A stretch of DNA of 13,674 nt from Actinomycetes bacterium (GTDB lineage Bacteria; Actinomycetota; Acidimicrobiia; Acidimicrobiales; Palsa-688). The position numbers and the translations under genes are program-made. Each line of letters opens with the position of its first letter. The first letter of the stretch is position 1. The notes under the pieces are model-generated. The model did not search any database. It had not been told where the DNA came from and saw only the letters and a list, made by a program, of their open reading frames with translations. Where the stretch lies: assembly GCA_021816565.1 (NCBI GenBank), contig JAKAXN010000088.1:1-13674 (forward strand), read 5' to 3'. Shown here piece by piece: positions 1 to 6,834 of this stretch.

Positions 1-701
1 TTCGGCGAGGGGATCGAGATCTCGGCCAGGTCGGTGTCCATGCCCTCGAGCATTCGGGCTGCGACCGGGCCGCGGGCCCGCCGCTTGGTCCCCTCCACGG
101 CCGGGCGGGCCAGGGCGCTCAGGCCGACGGCGACCGCCATGGCCTCGTCGAGCACCGCCTCGGCCGGGACGACCCGGTCGAGAAAGCCGGCCCGCAACGC
201 CTCGTCGGGGGAGGCCACCTGGCCCAGGACGAGCCGCCAGTCGAATTCGGAGGGGCGCAGCCGGTACCGGGCCAGTTCCACGCCCCACTTGGGCATGGGC
301 ATGCCGATGGCCACCTCGTTGAGCCCGATCTTCCAGTCTCCGGCGGCCCCGACCCGGTGGTCGGCCGCCAGCAGGAGGAGCCCGCCGGCGGCCAGGGCGT
401 GGCCGGTGCAGGCGGCCACGACCGGGGTCGGCTCCAGCAGCAGCCGGGCCAGCAGCCGTCCGCCCGCCGACACGAGCTGTCGCATGGAGGCGCTGCTCGA
501 CGTCATGGCCGCCAGATCGAACCCGGCGGAGAAGCGGCCGGGCCGGCCGGCGATCAGCACGGCCCCCACCTCAGTGTCCTCGGCGGCCCGGTCCAGGGCC
601 AGCTCGAGCTCGTCGATGACCTCGAGGTTGATGGCGTTGGCCCGGCCGTCGTCCATGGTGATCACGGCGACGCGGTCTCGGATCTCGTAGGTGACCGGCA
701 T
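1..701 (-). CDS. Crotonase-fold enoyl-CoA hydratase/isomerase family protein (3' end outside window)
   Basis: The visible 233 codons from ATG at 701 give a crotonase N-terminal domain that would act on acyl-CoA thioesters in the cytoplasm. The oxyanion-hole segment FSAGFDL is at residues 57-63, and the second signature, GHALAAGG then IGLNEVAIGM, at about 100-134. Aligned by eye with rat enoyl-CoA hydratase, the first catalytic Glu (Glu144) is replaced by Leu108, while the second (Glu164) is kept as Glu129 in a GLNE motif. That pattern resembles delta3,delta2-enoyl-CoA isomerases more than classical hydratases, so the reaction is left open. The family is usually about 250-270 aa, so only a short C-terminal part is missing. 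It lies 55 bp downstream of the apbE stop on the same strand and may be cotranscribed. Family assignment is firm; substrate is unknown. Confidence 0.9.
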   Translation of the reverse strand, partial: MPVTYEIRDRVAVITMDDGRANAINLEVIDELELALDRAAEDTEVGAVLIAGRPGRFSAGFDLAAMTSSSASMRQLVSAGGRLLARLLLEPTPVVAACTGHALAAGGLLLLAADHRVGAAGDWKIGLNEVAIGMPMPKWGVELARYRLRPSEFDWRLVLGQVASPDEALRAGFLDRVVPAEAVLDEAMAVAVGLSALARPAVEGTKRRARGPVAARMLEGMDTDLAEISIPSP

Positions 702-756
702 GGCCGGTGATGCTAAGCGCCCGCCGCCAGCGGGCGAAACCGCTGCCCCCCGTCGG

Positions 757-1527
757 TCAACCGGTTCCGGCCGGCACCAGGGGGAACCCGGCGGTGGTCC
801 GGAACGACCCGTCGTGGCCCACCAGCAGCGCCTCGTACCCCTCGAAGGCCTCGACGGCGGCCAGGGCCGATATCCCCCCGGCCAGCAGGCCGGTGGCCAG
901 GGCGTCGGCCATGCCCAGGTCCGGTCCGGTCACGCTGGCGGAGGCCACCGCAGACACCGCTTCGCCGGTGTGGGGATCGATTACGTGCAGGCCCCGCTCG
1001 TACGAACCGGACGTGGCTATGGCCCGATCCGGCTCGGCCACCGCCACCATGGTGTCCCGGTCGAACGGATTCTGGATGCCTATCCGCCAGCGCTGGCCCG
1101 GCTCCGGGCTGCCGCAGACGGCCAGGTCGCCCCCGGCGCTCACCATGGCGCCGCCCACCCCGGTGGCGGCCAGCACCTGCAGGGCCCGTCCGGCGGCCCA
1201 GCCTTTCACCAGGCCCGTGGGGTCGACGCCGCCGGGCATGGCCCACGGGTCGAACCACCCGCCGGAGCGGTCCCGGGCCTCCCGGCAGCGCTCCAGCACC
1301 TCGGCCACCTCCGGCGGGGCGGACTCGAGGCCGATCTCGCCCCGACGCAGCCGGCTCATGGGGCTGTGCGGCTTCCACGTGCTGAACACCGCGTCGGCCC
1401 GGTGGAGCATCGCCCGGGCCTCGGCCAGGGCCAGGAAAACCGCCGATCGGTCGGCGTCGCCCGGGCGGATGTGGAACGACACCACGGTGCCCATCACCGG
1501 CTCGGCCCGGCGGATGACCTCGGTCAT
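757..1527 (-). CDS. apbE: FAD:protein FMN transferase (ApbE family)
   Basis: ApbE enzymes use FAD and Mg2+ to attach FMN covalently to a Thr/Ser of target flavoproteins. Starting at ATG 1527 the protein is 256 aa. It shows the N-terminal MGT segment (VMGTVVSF), FSTWKPHSPMSRL in the DxxFSxWxPxSxxSRL position, GGWFDPWAMPGGVDPTGLVKG as the flavin-binding FDP...D.tGlvKG block, and SAGGDLAVCG as the GGDL block. The conserved C-terminal Asp/Thr-rich metal region is represented by SVTGPDLGMADALATGLL. No signal peptide or lipobox is visible, suggesting a cytoplasmic enzyme. The same frame stays open to an ATG at 1707, but the extra 60 residues look unconserved (HHRRRRPGGG), so I chose 1527; its SD is weak. 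No target flavoprotein is encoded nearby. The crotonase gene follows 55 bp downstream on the same strand. Confidence 0.88.
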   Translation of the reverse strand: MTEVIRRAEPVMGTVVSFHIRPGDADRSAVFLALAEARAMLHRADAVFSTWKPHSPMSRLRRGEIGLESAPPEVAEVLERCREARDRSGGWFDPWAMPGGVDPTGLVKGWAAGRALQVLAATGVGGAMVSAGGDLAVCGSPEPGQRWRIGIQNPFDRDTMVAVAEPDRAIATSGSYERGLHVIDPHTGEAVSAVASASVTGPDLGMADALATGLLAGGISALAAVEAFEGYEALLVGHDGSFRTTAGFPLVPAGTG

Positions 1528-1944
1528 ACCGATCTCTGGCACACGCGCTGTCAGGAGCGGATCTGGTCCGGAGCAGACTCCACCGCCCGGCCGCCGACGC
1601 CGATGGTGAACGGCCTGGAAGTTGATCTCCTCGGATCGGGCATCGGTGGCGTCCTCCTGGGCAACGGTGAAACCGGTGGCGCGGCTACCCGCTCGGTCGC
1701 CGGCCATTCGCTGTCACGGTAGCGGTACCCGGCGCGCCGGTCGCGGGACTCAGCGGGGCGGGCTGCCCGGTCGGAGATCGTCGCACCCCCCTTGAAAGCG
1801 TCGCAGTCCGGTGCCACCATGGCCCCGGAGCGCACCGCTCTCTCTCGCTCGCCCCCGGGGCGGCCCGTATCGCCGGTGGCGTACCGGCCGTAGTCGCCGG
1901 AGGAGCCCTGCTGTGGGGTTCCCGGCAGAGAGAGGAGAGCGAAG
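1528..1944. other. Divergent intergenic region between apbE and the 1945 gene
   Basis: This 417-bp stretch separates two divergent genes. Apart from the possible small ORF at 1551-1643 I see no convincing gene: the other open frames have poor codon patterns and run antisense to neighbours. A TANNNT hexamer (TACCGT, 1721-1716 minus) lies 8 nt before the far-upstream ATG at 1707 and could serve apbE, with no clear -35. On the plus side, CT repeats at 1836-1846 are complementary to the GA-rich SD region at 1930-1941 of the next gene. No tRNA or terminator with a U-tract was found. Confidence 0.6.
1551..1643 (-). CDS. Possible 30-aa small ORF upstream of apbE
   Basis: Reading leftwards from ATG at 1643, a 30-codon frame (start MPDPRRST, end ESAPDQIRS) stops at 1551, 23 nt before the apbE start. 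What makes it more than a chance frame is a perfect AGGAGG at 1658-1653 with 9 nt to the ATG, the strongest SD seen in this window. Codon third positions are mostly G/C, especially in the second half. It could be a leader peptide coupled to apbE, a real microprotein, or part of an unused apbE extension in another frame. No family is recognised. Confidence 0.28.
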   Translation of the reverse strand: MPDPRRSTSRPFTIGVGGRAVESAPDQIRS

Positions 1945-2340
1945 ATGTCCAGGTCCGTCGATTTGTTCATAGACCTCGAGCCGCCGATCGAGTCGGTCGC
2001 CGCCGAGATCCAGCGCCACAGCGAGTTGGCGCTCCAGCCGGGAGAGGTGCCGGGCACGTGGTCGCTCGACGCCGGTGACGTCCACGCCGAGTTGCACGCC
2101 CACCCCTACGTGGACGACGGTGACCTGCTGCTCGGCCGGTTCCGGTGGGCCCTCTCGTGCCGGCTGGGCCCCGACGCCCGCCCGGCGGCGGCGGCCGAGA
2201 CCACCCTCCTGCGACTGGTGTCGGAATCCCTCCAGCAGGCGGGCGTGGCGGTGCTCCTGGTGCACGACCTCCAGTACCGGGACCAGGTGGCCGCCGGGCC
2301 GACCGCCCGGGAAGGGGAGGATGTCGGAGAGCGGCGGTGA
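1945..2340 (+). CDS. Hypothetical protein, 131 aa
   Basis: The start is well supported by a GA-rich SD (AGGAG within 1931-1938) about 7 nt before ATG 1945, and the codons are strongly G/C in third position. The protein is acidic in its first 100 residues, without signal peptide or membrane segment, and has a plausible alpha/beta pattern: a beta strand (DLFIDLE), a helix (IESVAAEIQRHSELAL), strands near DVHAELHAHPYV and FRWALSCRL, a helix ETTLLRLVSESLQQAG, then a hydrophobic strand VAVLLVHD. The last 20 residues are polar and disordered. I do not recognise the family. The layout is reminiscent of small bacterial immunity proteins such as the SitI3 type, but this is only an impression. It is followed 131 bp later by a nuclease-like gene on the same strand, with an 18-bp palindrome 3 nt after its stop. 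Confidence 0.75.
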   Translation: MSRSVDLFIDLEPPIESVAAEIQRHSELALQPGEVPGTWSLDAGDVHAELHAHPYVDDGDLLLGRFRWALSCRLGPDARPAAAAETTLLRLVSESLQQAGVAVLLVHDLQYRDQVAAGPTAREGEDVGERR

Positions 2341-2343
2341 GGC

Positions 2344-2361
2344 CGGCACCGGCCGGTGCCG
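2344..2361. repeat. 18-bp perfect palindrome between the 1945 and 2472 genes
   Basis: The sequence CGGCACCGGCCGGTGCCG reads the same on both strands. As RNA it can form a 7-bp GC stem with a GGCC tetraloop, starting 3 nt after the TGA of the 131-aa gene. It is followed by a C-run (CTCCCCCC), not a U-tract, so it is not a classical intrinsic terminator. It could act as an operator, an mRNA-stabilising hairpin or a weak attenuator. Confidence 0.5.
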
Positions 2362-2471
2362 CTCCCCCCGGGGATGGCCCGGCCCCGGTTGACGCCGGGC
2401 GCTGGGTGGTGGCCGGGACGCCGACGGTCTGGCCGGCGTGCGCCCGGTTCCACCTGGTGGGTTCGGGACGG

Positions 2472-2930
2472 ATGGACGAGCGGGACCGCCGGCTCAGCCA
2501 CGAGGAGCTGGCGGTGGCCGAGCTGCTGGCGGCCGGAGGTCACCTGGTGCGCTCCTTGCCGGAGTCCAGGCGGAGCGGACGGAGGGCCGACCTGGAGGTG
2601 TGCGGCGTGCCGGTGGAGGTCAAGTCGTTCGTCCCGGTCGCCGAGCGGGGCCGGGCCCCTTCCGCCCGCTCCGTCTACAACAAGCTGGTCGACGCCTCGG
2701 GGCAGGCTGCAACGGTGGTTCTGTGGGGTCCCGGCAGCGGCCTGACCGCGGCGACCGTCCGGGCCGGGCTGGACCGGCTGGCCGCCGCCGGGCGGGCGCC
2801 CCTGCTGAGCTCGGTCCGGGCCGTCGGTGACGGGTTCGACCTGTCGTGGACGCGCCGGGCGGCCCTGGGGGTGGGGGTGGGGTCCGGCCACCGCCGGCCT
2901 GACCGTGGGACCCCCGGACTGGGCCTCTGA
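2472..2930 (+). CDS. PD-(D/E)XK nuclease-like protein resembling CdiA C-terminal tRNase domains
   Basis: This 152-aa protein carries a compact restriction-endonuclease-like signature: a leading helix with acidic residues (SHEELAVAELLAAGGH, Glu11/Glu12), then RRADLEV (Asp40), then a strand VPVEVKSF giving Glu49-x-Lys51. A second half contains YNKLVDASGQA (residues about 75-85), VVLWGPGSGL and a helix TAATVRAGLDRL. Helix, D...ExK, N/K-rich helix and GSGL in this order match the CdiA-CT/tRNA nuclease toxin domain family as I know it, here as a stand-alone protein with no secretion or delivery module. The start is ATG 2472 (GGTGGG about 10 nt upstream); the frame extends upstream, but only into sequence antisense-like to or overlapping the previous gene. 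The last 20 residues are Gly/Arg-rich and probably disordered. Its stop is 3 nt before the longest glutamate dehydrogenase frame, so the two are likely coupled. Nuclease activity is inferred. Confidence 0.75.
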   Translation: MDERDRRLSHEELAVAELLAAGGHLVRSLPESRRSGRRADLEVCGVPVEVKSFVPVAERGRAPSARSVYNKLVDASGQAATVVLWGPGSGLTAATVRAGLDRLAAAGRAPLLSSVRAVGDGFDLSWTRRAALGVGVGSGHRRPDRGTPGLGL

Positions 2931-2933
2931 GCG

Positions 2934-5900
2934 GTGGGAAGGCTTCTCCGCCGGCCCCCCGTGCGCGAAGCTGCCCGGGTGAGCGCAGTGGACGAGTCAG
3001 GGTGGGACGACCAGGCCCGGAGCCTGGTGCCGGACGACCGGGCCGCCGACCTGGCCGCCTTCCTGGGGGCCCTCCCGCCCGGCTACCGCCAGCAGACCAG
3101 CCCGGCCCAGGGCGTCCGTGATGCCGTCGAGACCGCAGAACTGGTACGCAGCCTCACCTCCGCTTCCCCCGGTGCCGGCCCGGCCCGGCCGGAGGAGGGG
3201 AACCATCCGATGATGGGCGGCGCCCACCGTCTGGCGGTGGCCCCGTCGGAGGATCCCCAGATGACGTTCCGGCTGCGGCGTTACGGTCGCGACGGGATCG
3301 AGCTGACCCGCACGCTGCCACTTCTCGAGAGCTTCGGGCTGATCGTGGTCGAGGCCGTCCCGTTCCGGGTGGCCGACCCGTGGGGGGAGGGAGATGCGCT
3401 GCACATCGACGACATCGGTATCCGCCTCGACGCCCCCTTCGGCGCTGAGGCCCTGCGCTTCGTCCCGGAGTTGCACGGTCCCCGTCTGGTCGAGGCCGTC
3501 GAGGCGTCCGCCCGCCACGACGCCGACGTGGACTCCCTCAACCGCCTGGTCACCGCCGCCGCCCTCGACTGGCGGCAGGTGACGGTGCTGCGGGCCTATC
3601 TGCGTTACTGGCACCAGGTGGCACCCGATCTGTCATGGGACGAGCTGGCCGACCCGCTGGCCGATCACCCCGACGTGGCCCGTTCCCTGGTCGCCTACTT
3701 CCAGGCCCGGTTCGACCCGGCGGCGCATGGCGCGGCCAGCGGGCCGGCCGGTCCCGAGGCTCCGGCTCTGCCGGGCGGGGGGCCGGAGCGGGCCCTGTGC
3801 CTCGGGCAGCTCGAGCTGGTGACCCGCCTGGAGGCGTACCGGGTCCTGCACGCGGTGCTGAGGCTGATCGACGCCACATGGCGCACCAATTTCTTCAGCG
3901 CCGGTTACGACCAATCCCGCCCCCGGGGTGGCGGGCGGCGGTCCCCGCTGGTCCTGAAGCTGGCCAGCGCCGAGGTGCCGGAGCTGGGGCCGCCGGTCCC
4001 GTACGTGGACGCCTTCGTGCACAGTCCCGAGGTGGAGGGGGTGCACCTGCGGGCCGGGCTGGTGGCCCGGGGAGGGTTGCGCTGGAGCGAGCGGCCGGCG
4101 GATTTCCGCACCGAGGTGCTCGACCTGGCGTTCGCCCAGGTGAAGAAGAACGCCATCATCGTCCCGACCGGGGCCAAGGGTGGTTTCGTCGTCCGGCAGC
4201 CGTCAGCGGGGGCCGGCGGCGGTCTGGTCAAGGCCCGGCCCACCCCCGAACAGGTCCGGGCCGCCTACGAGCAGTTCGTCGGTGCCCTGCTGGAGATCAC
4301 CGACAACATCGTGGGCGGCCGGGTGGCCCACCCGCCCGGTGTGGTGGCCTGGGACGGAGCGGACCCCTACCTGGTGGTGGCCGCCGACAAGGGCACCGCC
4401 ACCTTCAGCGACCTGGCCAACTCCCTGAGCGAAGCCGCCGGCTTCTGGCTGGGCGACGCCTTCGCATCCGGGGGCTCGCGCGGCTACGACCACAAGGCCA
4501 TGGCCATCACCGCCCGGGGGGCGTGGGTGGCGGTGCGGCGCCACTTCCGGGAGCTCGGGCTGGACGTGGCCACCGACCCCATCCGGGTGGTCGGCGTGGG
4601 GGACATGTCCGGTGACGTGTTCGGCAACGGGATGCTGCGCAGCCGGGCCATCCGGCTGGTGGCGGCGTTCGATCACCGTCACATCTTCTTGGACCCCGAC
4701 CCCGACGGGGACCGCTCCTTCGACGAGCGGGACCGCCTGGCCCGGATGGAGCGTTCCAGCTGGGCCGACTACCGCCAGGAGGTCATCTCCGAAGGCGGAG
4801 GGGTGTGGTCGCGCGACTCGCGCATCGTGGCGCTGGCCCCGGCGGTGCGCCAGGCGCTCGGCGTCGGCGTCTCGGAGATGAGCCCGCCGGAACTGGTGTC
4901 GGCCATCCTGGCCGCCCCGGTGGACCTGATCTGGTTCGGGGGCATCGGCACCTTCATCAAGGCGGCAGGGGAGTCCGACACCGACGTCGGTGACCACACC
5001 AACGACGCGGTGCGCATCACGTCGGACCAGGTGCGGGCCCGGGTCATCGCCGAGGGAGCCAATCTGGGGGTCACCCAGCGGGCCCGCATCCGCTACAGCC
5101 GTCGGGGCGGCCGGATCAACGCCGATTTCATCGACAACGCGGCCGGCGTGGCGACCTCCGACCGGGAGGTCAACCTGAAGATCCTGCTGTCACTGGCGAC
5201 CGAGAGCGGGCGCCTGACCGACTCGGAGCGGGACCTCCTGCTCGGGCGCTCCGAGCAGGAGGTGGCCGAGGAGGTGCTGCGCCAGGTGGATCACAGCGTG
5301 GCCGCCCTCAACCGGGCCACGGCCCGCAGTGAGCGCGAGCTCGACGCCTACGAGGCCCTGGTGGGCGGCCTGGAGGCGGCCGGCCGGTTCAACCGGCAGG
5401 TCGAGGTGCTGCCCGACCGGGAGGAGTTCAAGGTCCGCCGGGCCGCCGGCGCCGGACTGATCCGGCCGGAACTGGCCACCATCCTGGCCTACGCCAAAGC
5501 CGACCTGGTGGCCGCCATCGAGGGCAGCGGCTCGGCGAGCGACGCGGTGTTCCTCGACAGCGTGATCCCGTACTTCCCCGACTCCATAAGGCGCGAGTTC
5601 GCCGACCTGATCCCCCGGCACCGCCTGTACCCCCAGCTGGTCGCCACCGACGTGGCCGGCGAGCTGGTGGATCAGATGGGGATCGTGTGGGCCCACGACC
5701 TGGCCGCCGAACTGGGCTGCGGGCTCGGCCAGGTGGCGTCGGCGTTCTGGGTGGCCCGCCGGGTCACCGGGGCCGGGTCGTTGTGGGCCGAGTTGGAGGC
5801 CCTGGCCGCCGGACCGGCATCGGAGCTGTCAGCCCCGGCCGAGGCCGCCCTTCACAGGATGGTGGTCGAAGCGGTGGGCGGCCTGGCCCGGTCCTACCTG

Positions 5901-6458
5901 CGGGCCCCGGTCGCCCTGGTCCCCCAGGAGGTGGCCGACCAGGACGAGAAGTCCGCAGACGCCGACGTGGACGCCTGGCCCGGGCCGCCGGCCCCCGGGG
6001 AGCCGGACTGGGATGCTCTCGAGGTCCGGTCGGCCACGGTGGAGCGGTTCCGCACCGCCGGCCGGCGGGCCGCCGCGGTGGCGGCCGGGCGGGTGGGCCG
6101 GAAGGTTGACCGGGCGGCCGGCGAGGTGCTCGAAGCTCTGGCGCTCATCGACCGGTCCGCCGGGACCGGCCGGATCGCCAGCCGGCTGCGGGCCGAGCTG
6201 GACGGGTCCCCGGTCCCGGACCGGGTGCGGGTGTGGCAGATCCGGGCGGTACTCGACGACCTGGCCGACTGGCGGGACGAGGCGGTGGCGGGGATCCTGG
6301 CCGGGGCCGGCTCGGAGGAGGTGGCCGCCGCAGTGGCCCGGTGGGGGGCCGAGCACGAGGACACCTTGCGCCGGGCCGCGGCGGTGGCCGGGGCGGCCGG
6401 CCCCGACTCCGACCCGGTGGCGGTGGCTTCCCTGACACTGCGCCGCCTGACCGGGTAG
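2934..6458 (+). CDS. gdh: NAD-specific glutamate dehydrogenase, large (180-kDa) family, N-terminally short
   Basis: The protein catalyses oxidative deamination of glutamate to 2-oxoglutarate with NAD, in the cytoplasm. It spans 1174 aa from GTG 2934. GTG codons at 2961, 2979 and 2988 are also in frame and no start has a good SD, so the first 18 residues are uncertain. Core motifs are clear: ESFGLIVVEAVPF (132-144), GGLRWSERPADFRTEVL (380-396), the substrate-binding KKNAIIVPTGAKGGF (404-418), the nucleotide-binding VVGVGDMSGDVFGNG (552-566), FGGIGTF (668-674), AEGANLG (706-712) and DFIDNAAGV (731-739). Members are normally about 1600 aa, with a long N-terminal ACT/PAS-like regulatory region. 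Here only about 110 residues precede the catalytic half, so that region is missing, and the upstream DNA encodes other proteins rather than a split fragment. The C-terminal helical domain appears complete. Confidence 0.95.
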   Translation: MGRLLRRPPVREAARVSAVDESGWDDQARSLVPDDRAADLAAFLGALPPGYRQQTSPAQGVRDAVETAELVRSLTSASPGAGPARPEEGNHPMMGGAHRLAVAPSEDPQMTFRLRRYGRDGIELTRTLPLLESFGLIVVEAVPFRVADPWGEGDALHIDDIGIRLDAPFGAEALRFVPELHGPRLVEAVEASARHDADVDSLNRLVTAAALDWRQVTVLRAYLRYWHQVAPDLSWDELADPLADHPDVARSLVAYFQARFDPAAHGAASGPAGPEAPALPGGGPERALCLGQLELVTRLEAYRVLHAVLRLIDATWRTNFFSAGYDQSRPRGGGRRSPLVLKLASAEVPELGPPVPYVDAFVHSPEVEGVHLRAGLVARGGLRWSERPADFRTEVLDLAFAQVKKNAIIVPTGAKGGFVVRQPSAGAGGGLVKARPTPEQVRAAYEQFVGALLEITDNIVGGRVAHPPGVVAWDGADPYLVVAADKGTATFSDLANSLSEAAGFWLGDAFASGGSRGYDHKAMAITARGAWVAVRRHFRELGLDVATDPIRVVGVGDMSGDVFGNGMLRSRAIRLVAAFDHRHIFLDPDPDGDRSFDERDRLARMERSSWADYRQEVISEGGGVWSRDSRIVALAPAVRQALGVGVSEMSPPELVSAILAAPVDLIWFGGIGTFIKAAGESDTDVGDHTNDAVRITSDQVRARVIAEGANLGVTQRARIRYSRRGGRINADFIDNAAGVATSDREVNLKILLSLATESGRLTDSERDLLLGRSEQEVAEEVLRQVDHSVAALNRATARSERELDAYEALVGGLEAAGRFNRQVEVLPDREEFKVRRAAGAGLIRPELATILAYAKADLVAAIEGSGSASDAVFLDSVIPYFPDSIRREFADLIPRHRLYPQLVATDVAGELVDQMGIVWAHDLAAELGCGLGQVASAFWVARRVTGAGSLWAELEALAAGPASELSAPAEAALHRMVVEAVGGLARSYLRAPVALVPQEVADQDEKSADADVDAWPGPPAPGEPDWDALEVRSATVERFRTAGRRAAAVAAGRVGRKVDRAAGEVLEALALIDRSAGTGRIASRLRAELDGSPVPDRVRVWQIRAVLDDLADWRDEAVAGILAGAGSEEVAAAVARWGAEHEDTLRRAAAVAGAAGPDSDPVAVASLTLRRLTG

Positions 6459-6467
6459 ATCGAAGGG

Positions 6468-6797
6468 GTGGAACGCAAACCATCCCGACCCGCAACGGGC
6501 GATACCCGGTTGATCCGGGCCCGCCGCATAGCCACCCAGGTCGCCGACACCACCGTGGGCGTCATAGCAGGAGCCGACGCCGTCATCAGGCAGGCCGGGC
6601 TCACCACCAGGGACGGCCGTATCTCCCGGACCAAGCTGGGCCTGGCGGTGCTGCGCCCCCGCCGATCCGGGGGCCGCATCATCCGGGCCGCGGCCACCGA
6701 GATCGACCGGCGGCGCAACGGCCCGGAACGGAGTGACCGGTCGTCGGGCGGACCGGACCGGCCCGACGCTGGCCGGGAGGGGCGCGGGCCGACCTGA
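6468..6797 (+). CDS. Small basic hypothetical protein, 109 aa
   Basis: A GTG-initiated frame begins 9 nt after the glutamate dehydrogenase stop, with GAAGG almost touching the start codon. Third positions are mostly G/C for the first 80 codons, which supports coding. The protein is strongly basic (many Arg), with no membrane segment; residues 15-75 could be helical (DTRLIRARRIATQ, TVGVIAGADAVIRQAG, IIRAAATEIDRRR), and the last 30 residues are Arg/Gly/Pro-rich and disordered. I recognise no family. A role linked to the dehydrogenase is only suggested by the spacing. The start could instead be the TTG at codon 15. It ends 37 bp from the convergent rpiR-type gene. Confidence 0.5.
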   Translation: MERKPSRPATGDTRLIRARRIATQVADTTVGVIAGADAVIRQAGLTTRDGRISRTKLGLAVLRPRRSGGRIIRAAATEIDRRRNGPERSDRSSGGPDRPDAGREGRGPT

Positions 6798-6834
6798 CGG
6801 CCGTCCCGGCCGGGCGACAGCTCGGCGGCTGGCC
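6798..6834. other. Short convergent gap with no clear terminator
   Basis: Only 37 bp separate the convergent 6468 and RpiR genes. They contain a 10-bp self-palindrome (CCCGGCCGGG, 6805-6814) and a 4-bp CAGC/GCTG arm pair, but no U-tract on either strand. Any termination here is probably Rho-dependent or further into the genes. Confidence 0.35.

Noticed and set aside
718..736. 7-bp GC hairpin (CGCCCGC / GCGGGCG) between apbE and the crotonase gene
   Set aside because: Perfect stem but no U-tract on the minus strand (followed by CTTAGC); not enough to call a terminator in such GC-rich DNA.
691..1722. Plus-strand frames opposite apbE
   Set aside because: Antisense shadows of a gene with clear ApbE motifs; Gly/His/Arg-rich composition.
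1551..2057. 168-codon minus-strand frame covering the intergenic region and the start of the 131-aa gene
   Set aside because: Most of it has poor codon bias and it begins inside a gene with a good SD on the other strand; only the last 30 codons have an SD of their own and are listed separately.
2145..2471. Upstream extension of the nuclease-like frame to ATG 2145
   Set aside because: It overlaps the 131-aa gene in another frame and gives Gly/Pro/Arg-rich sequence without conserved features; ATG 2472 begins the recognisable domain.
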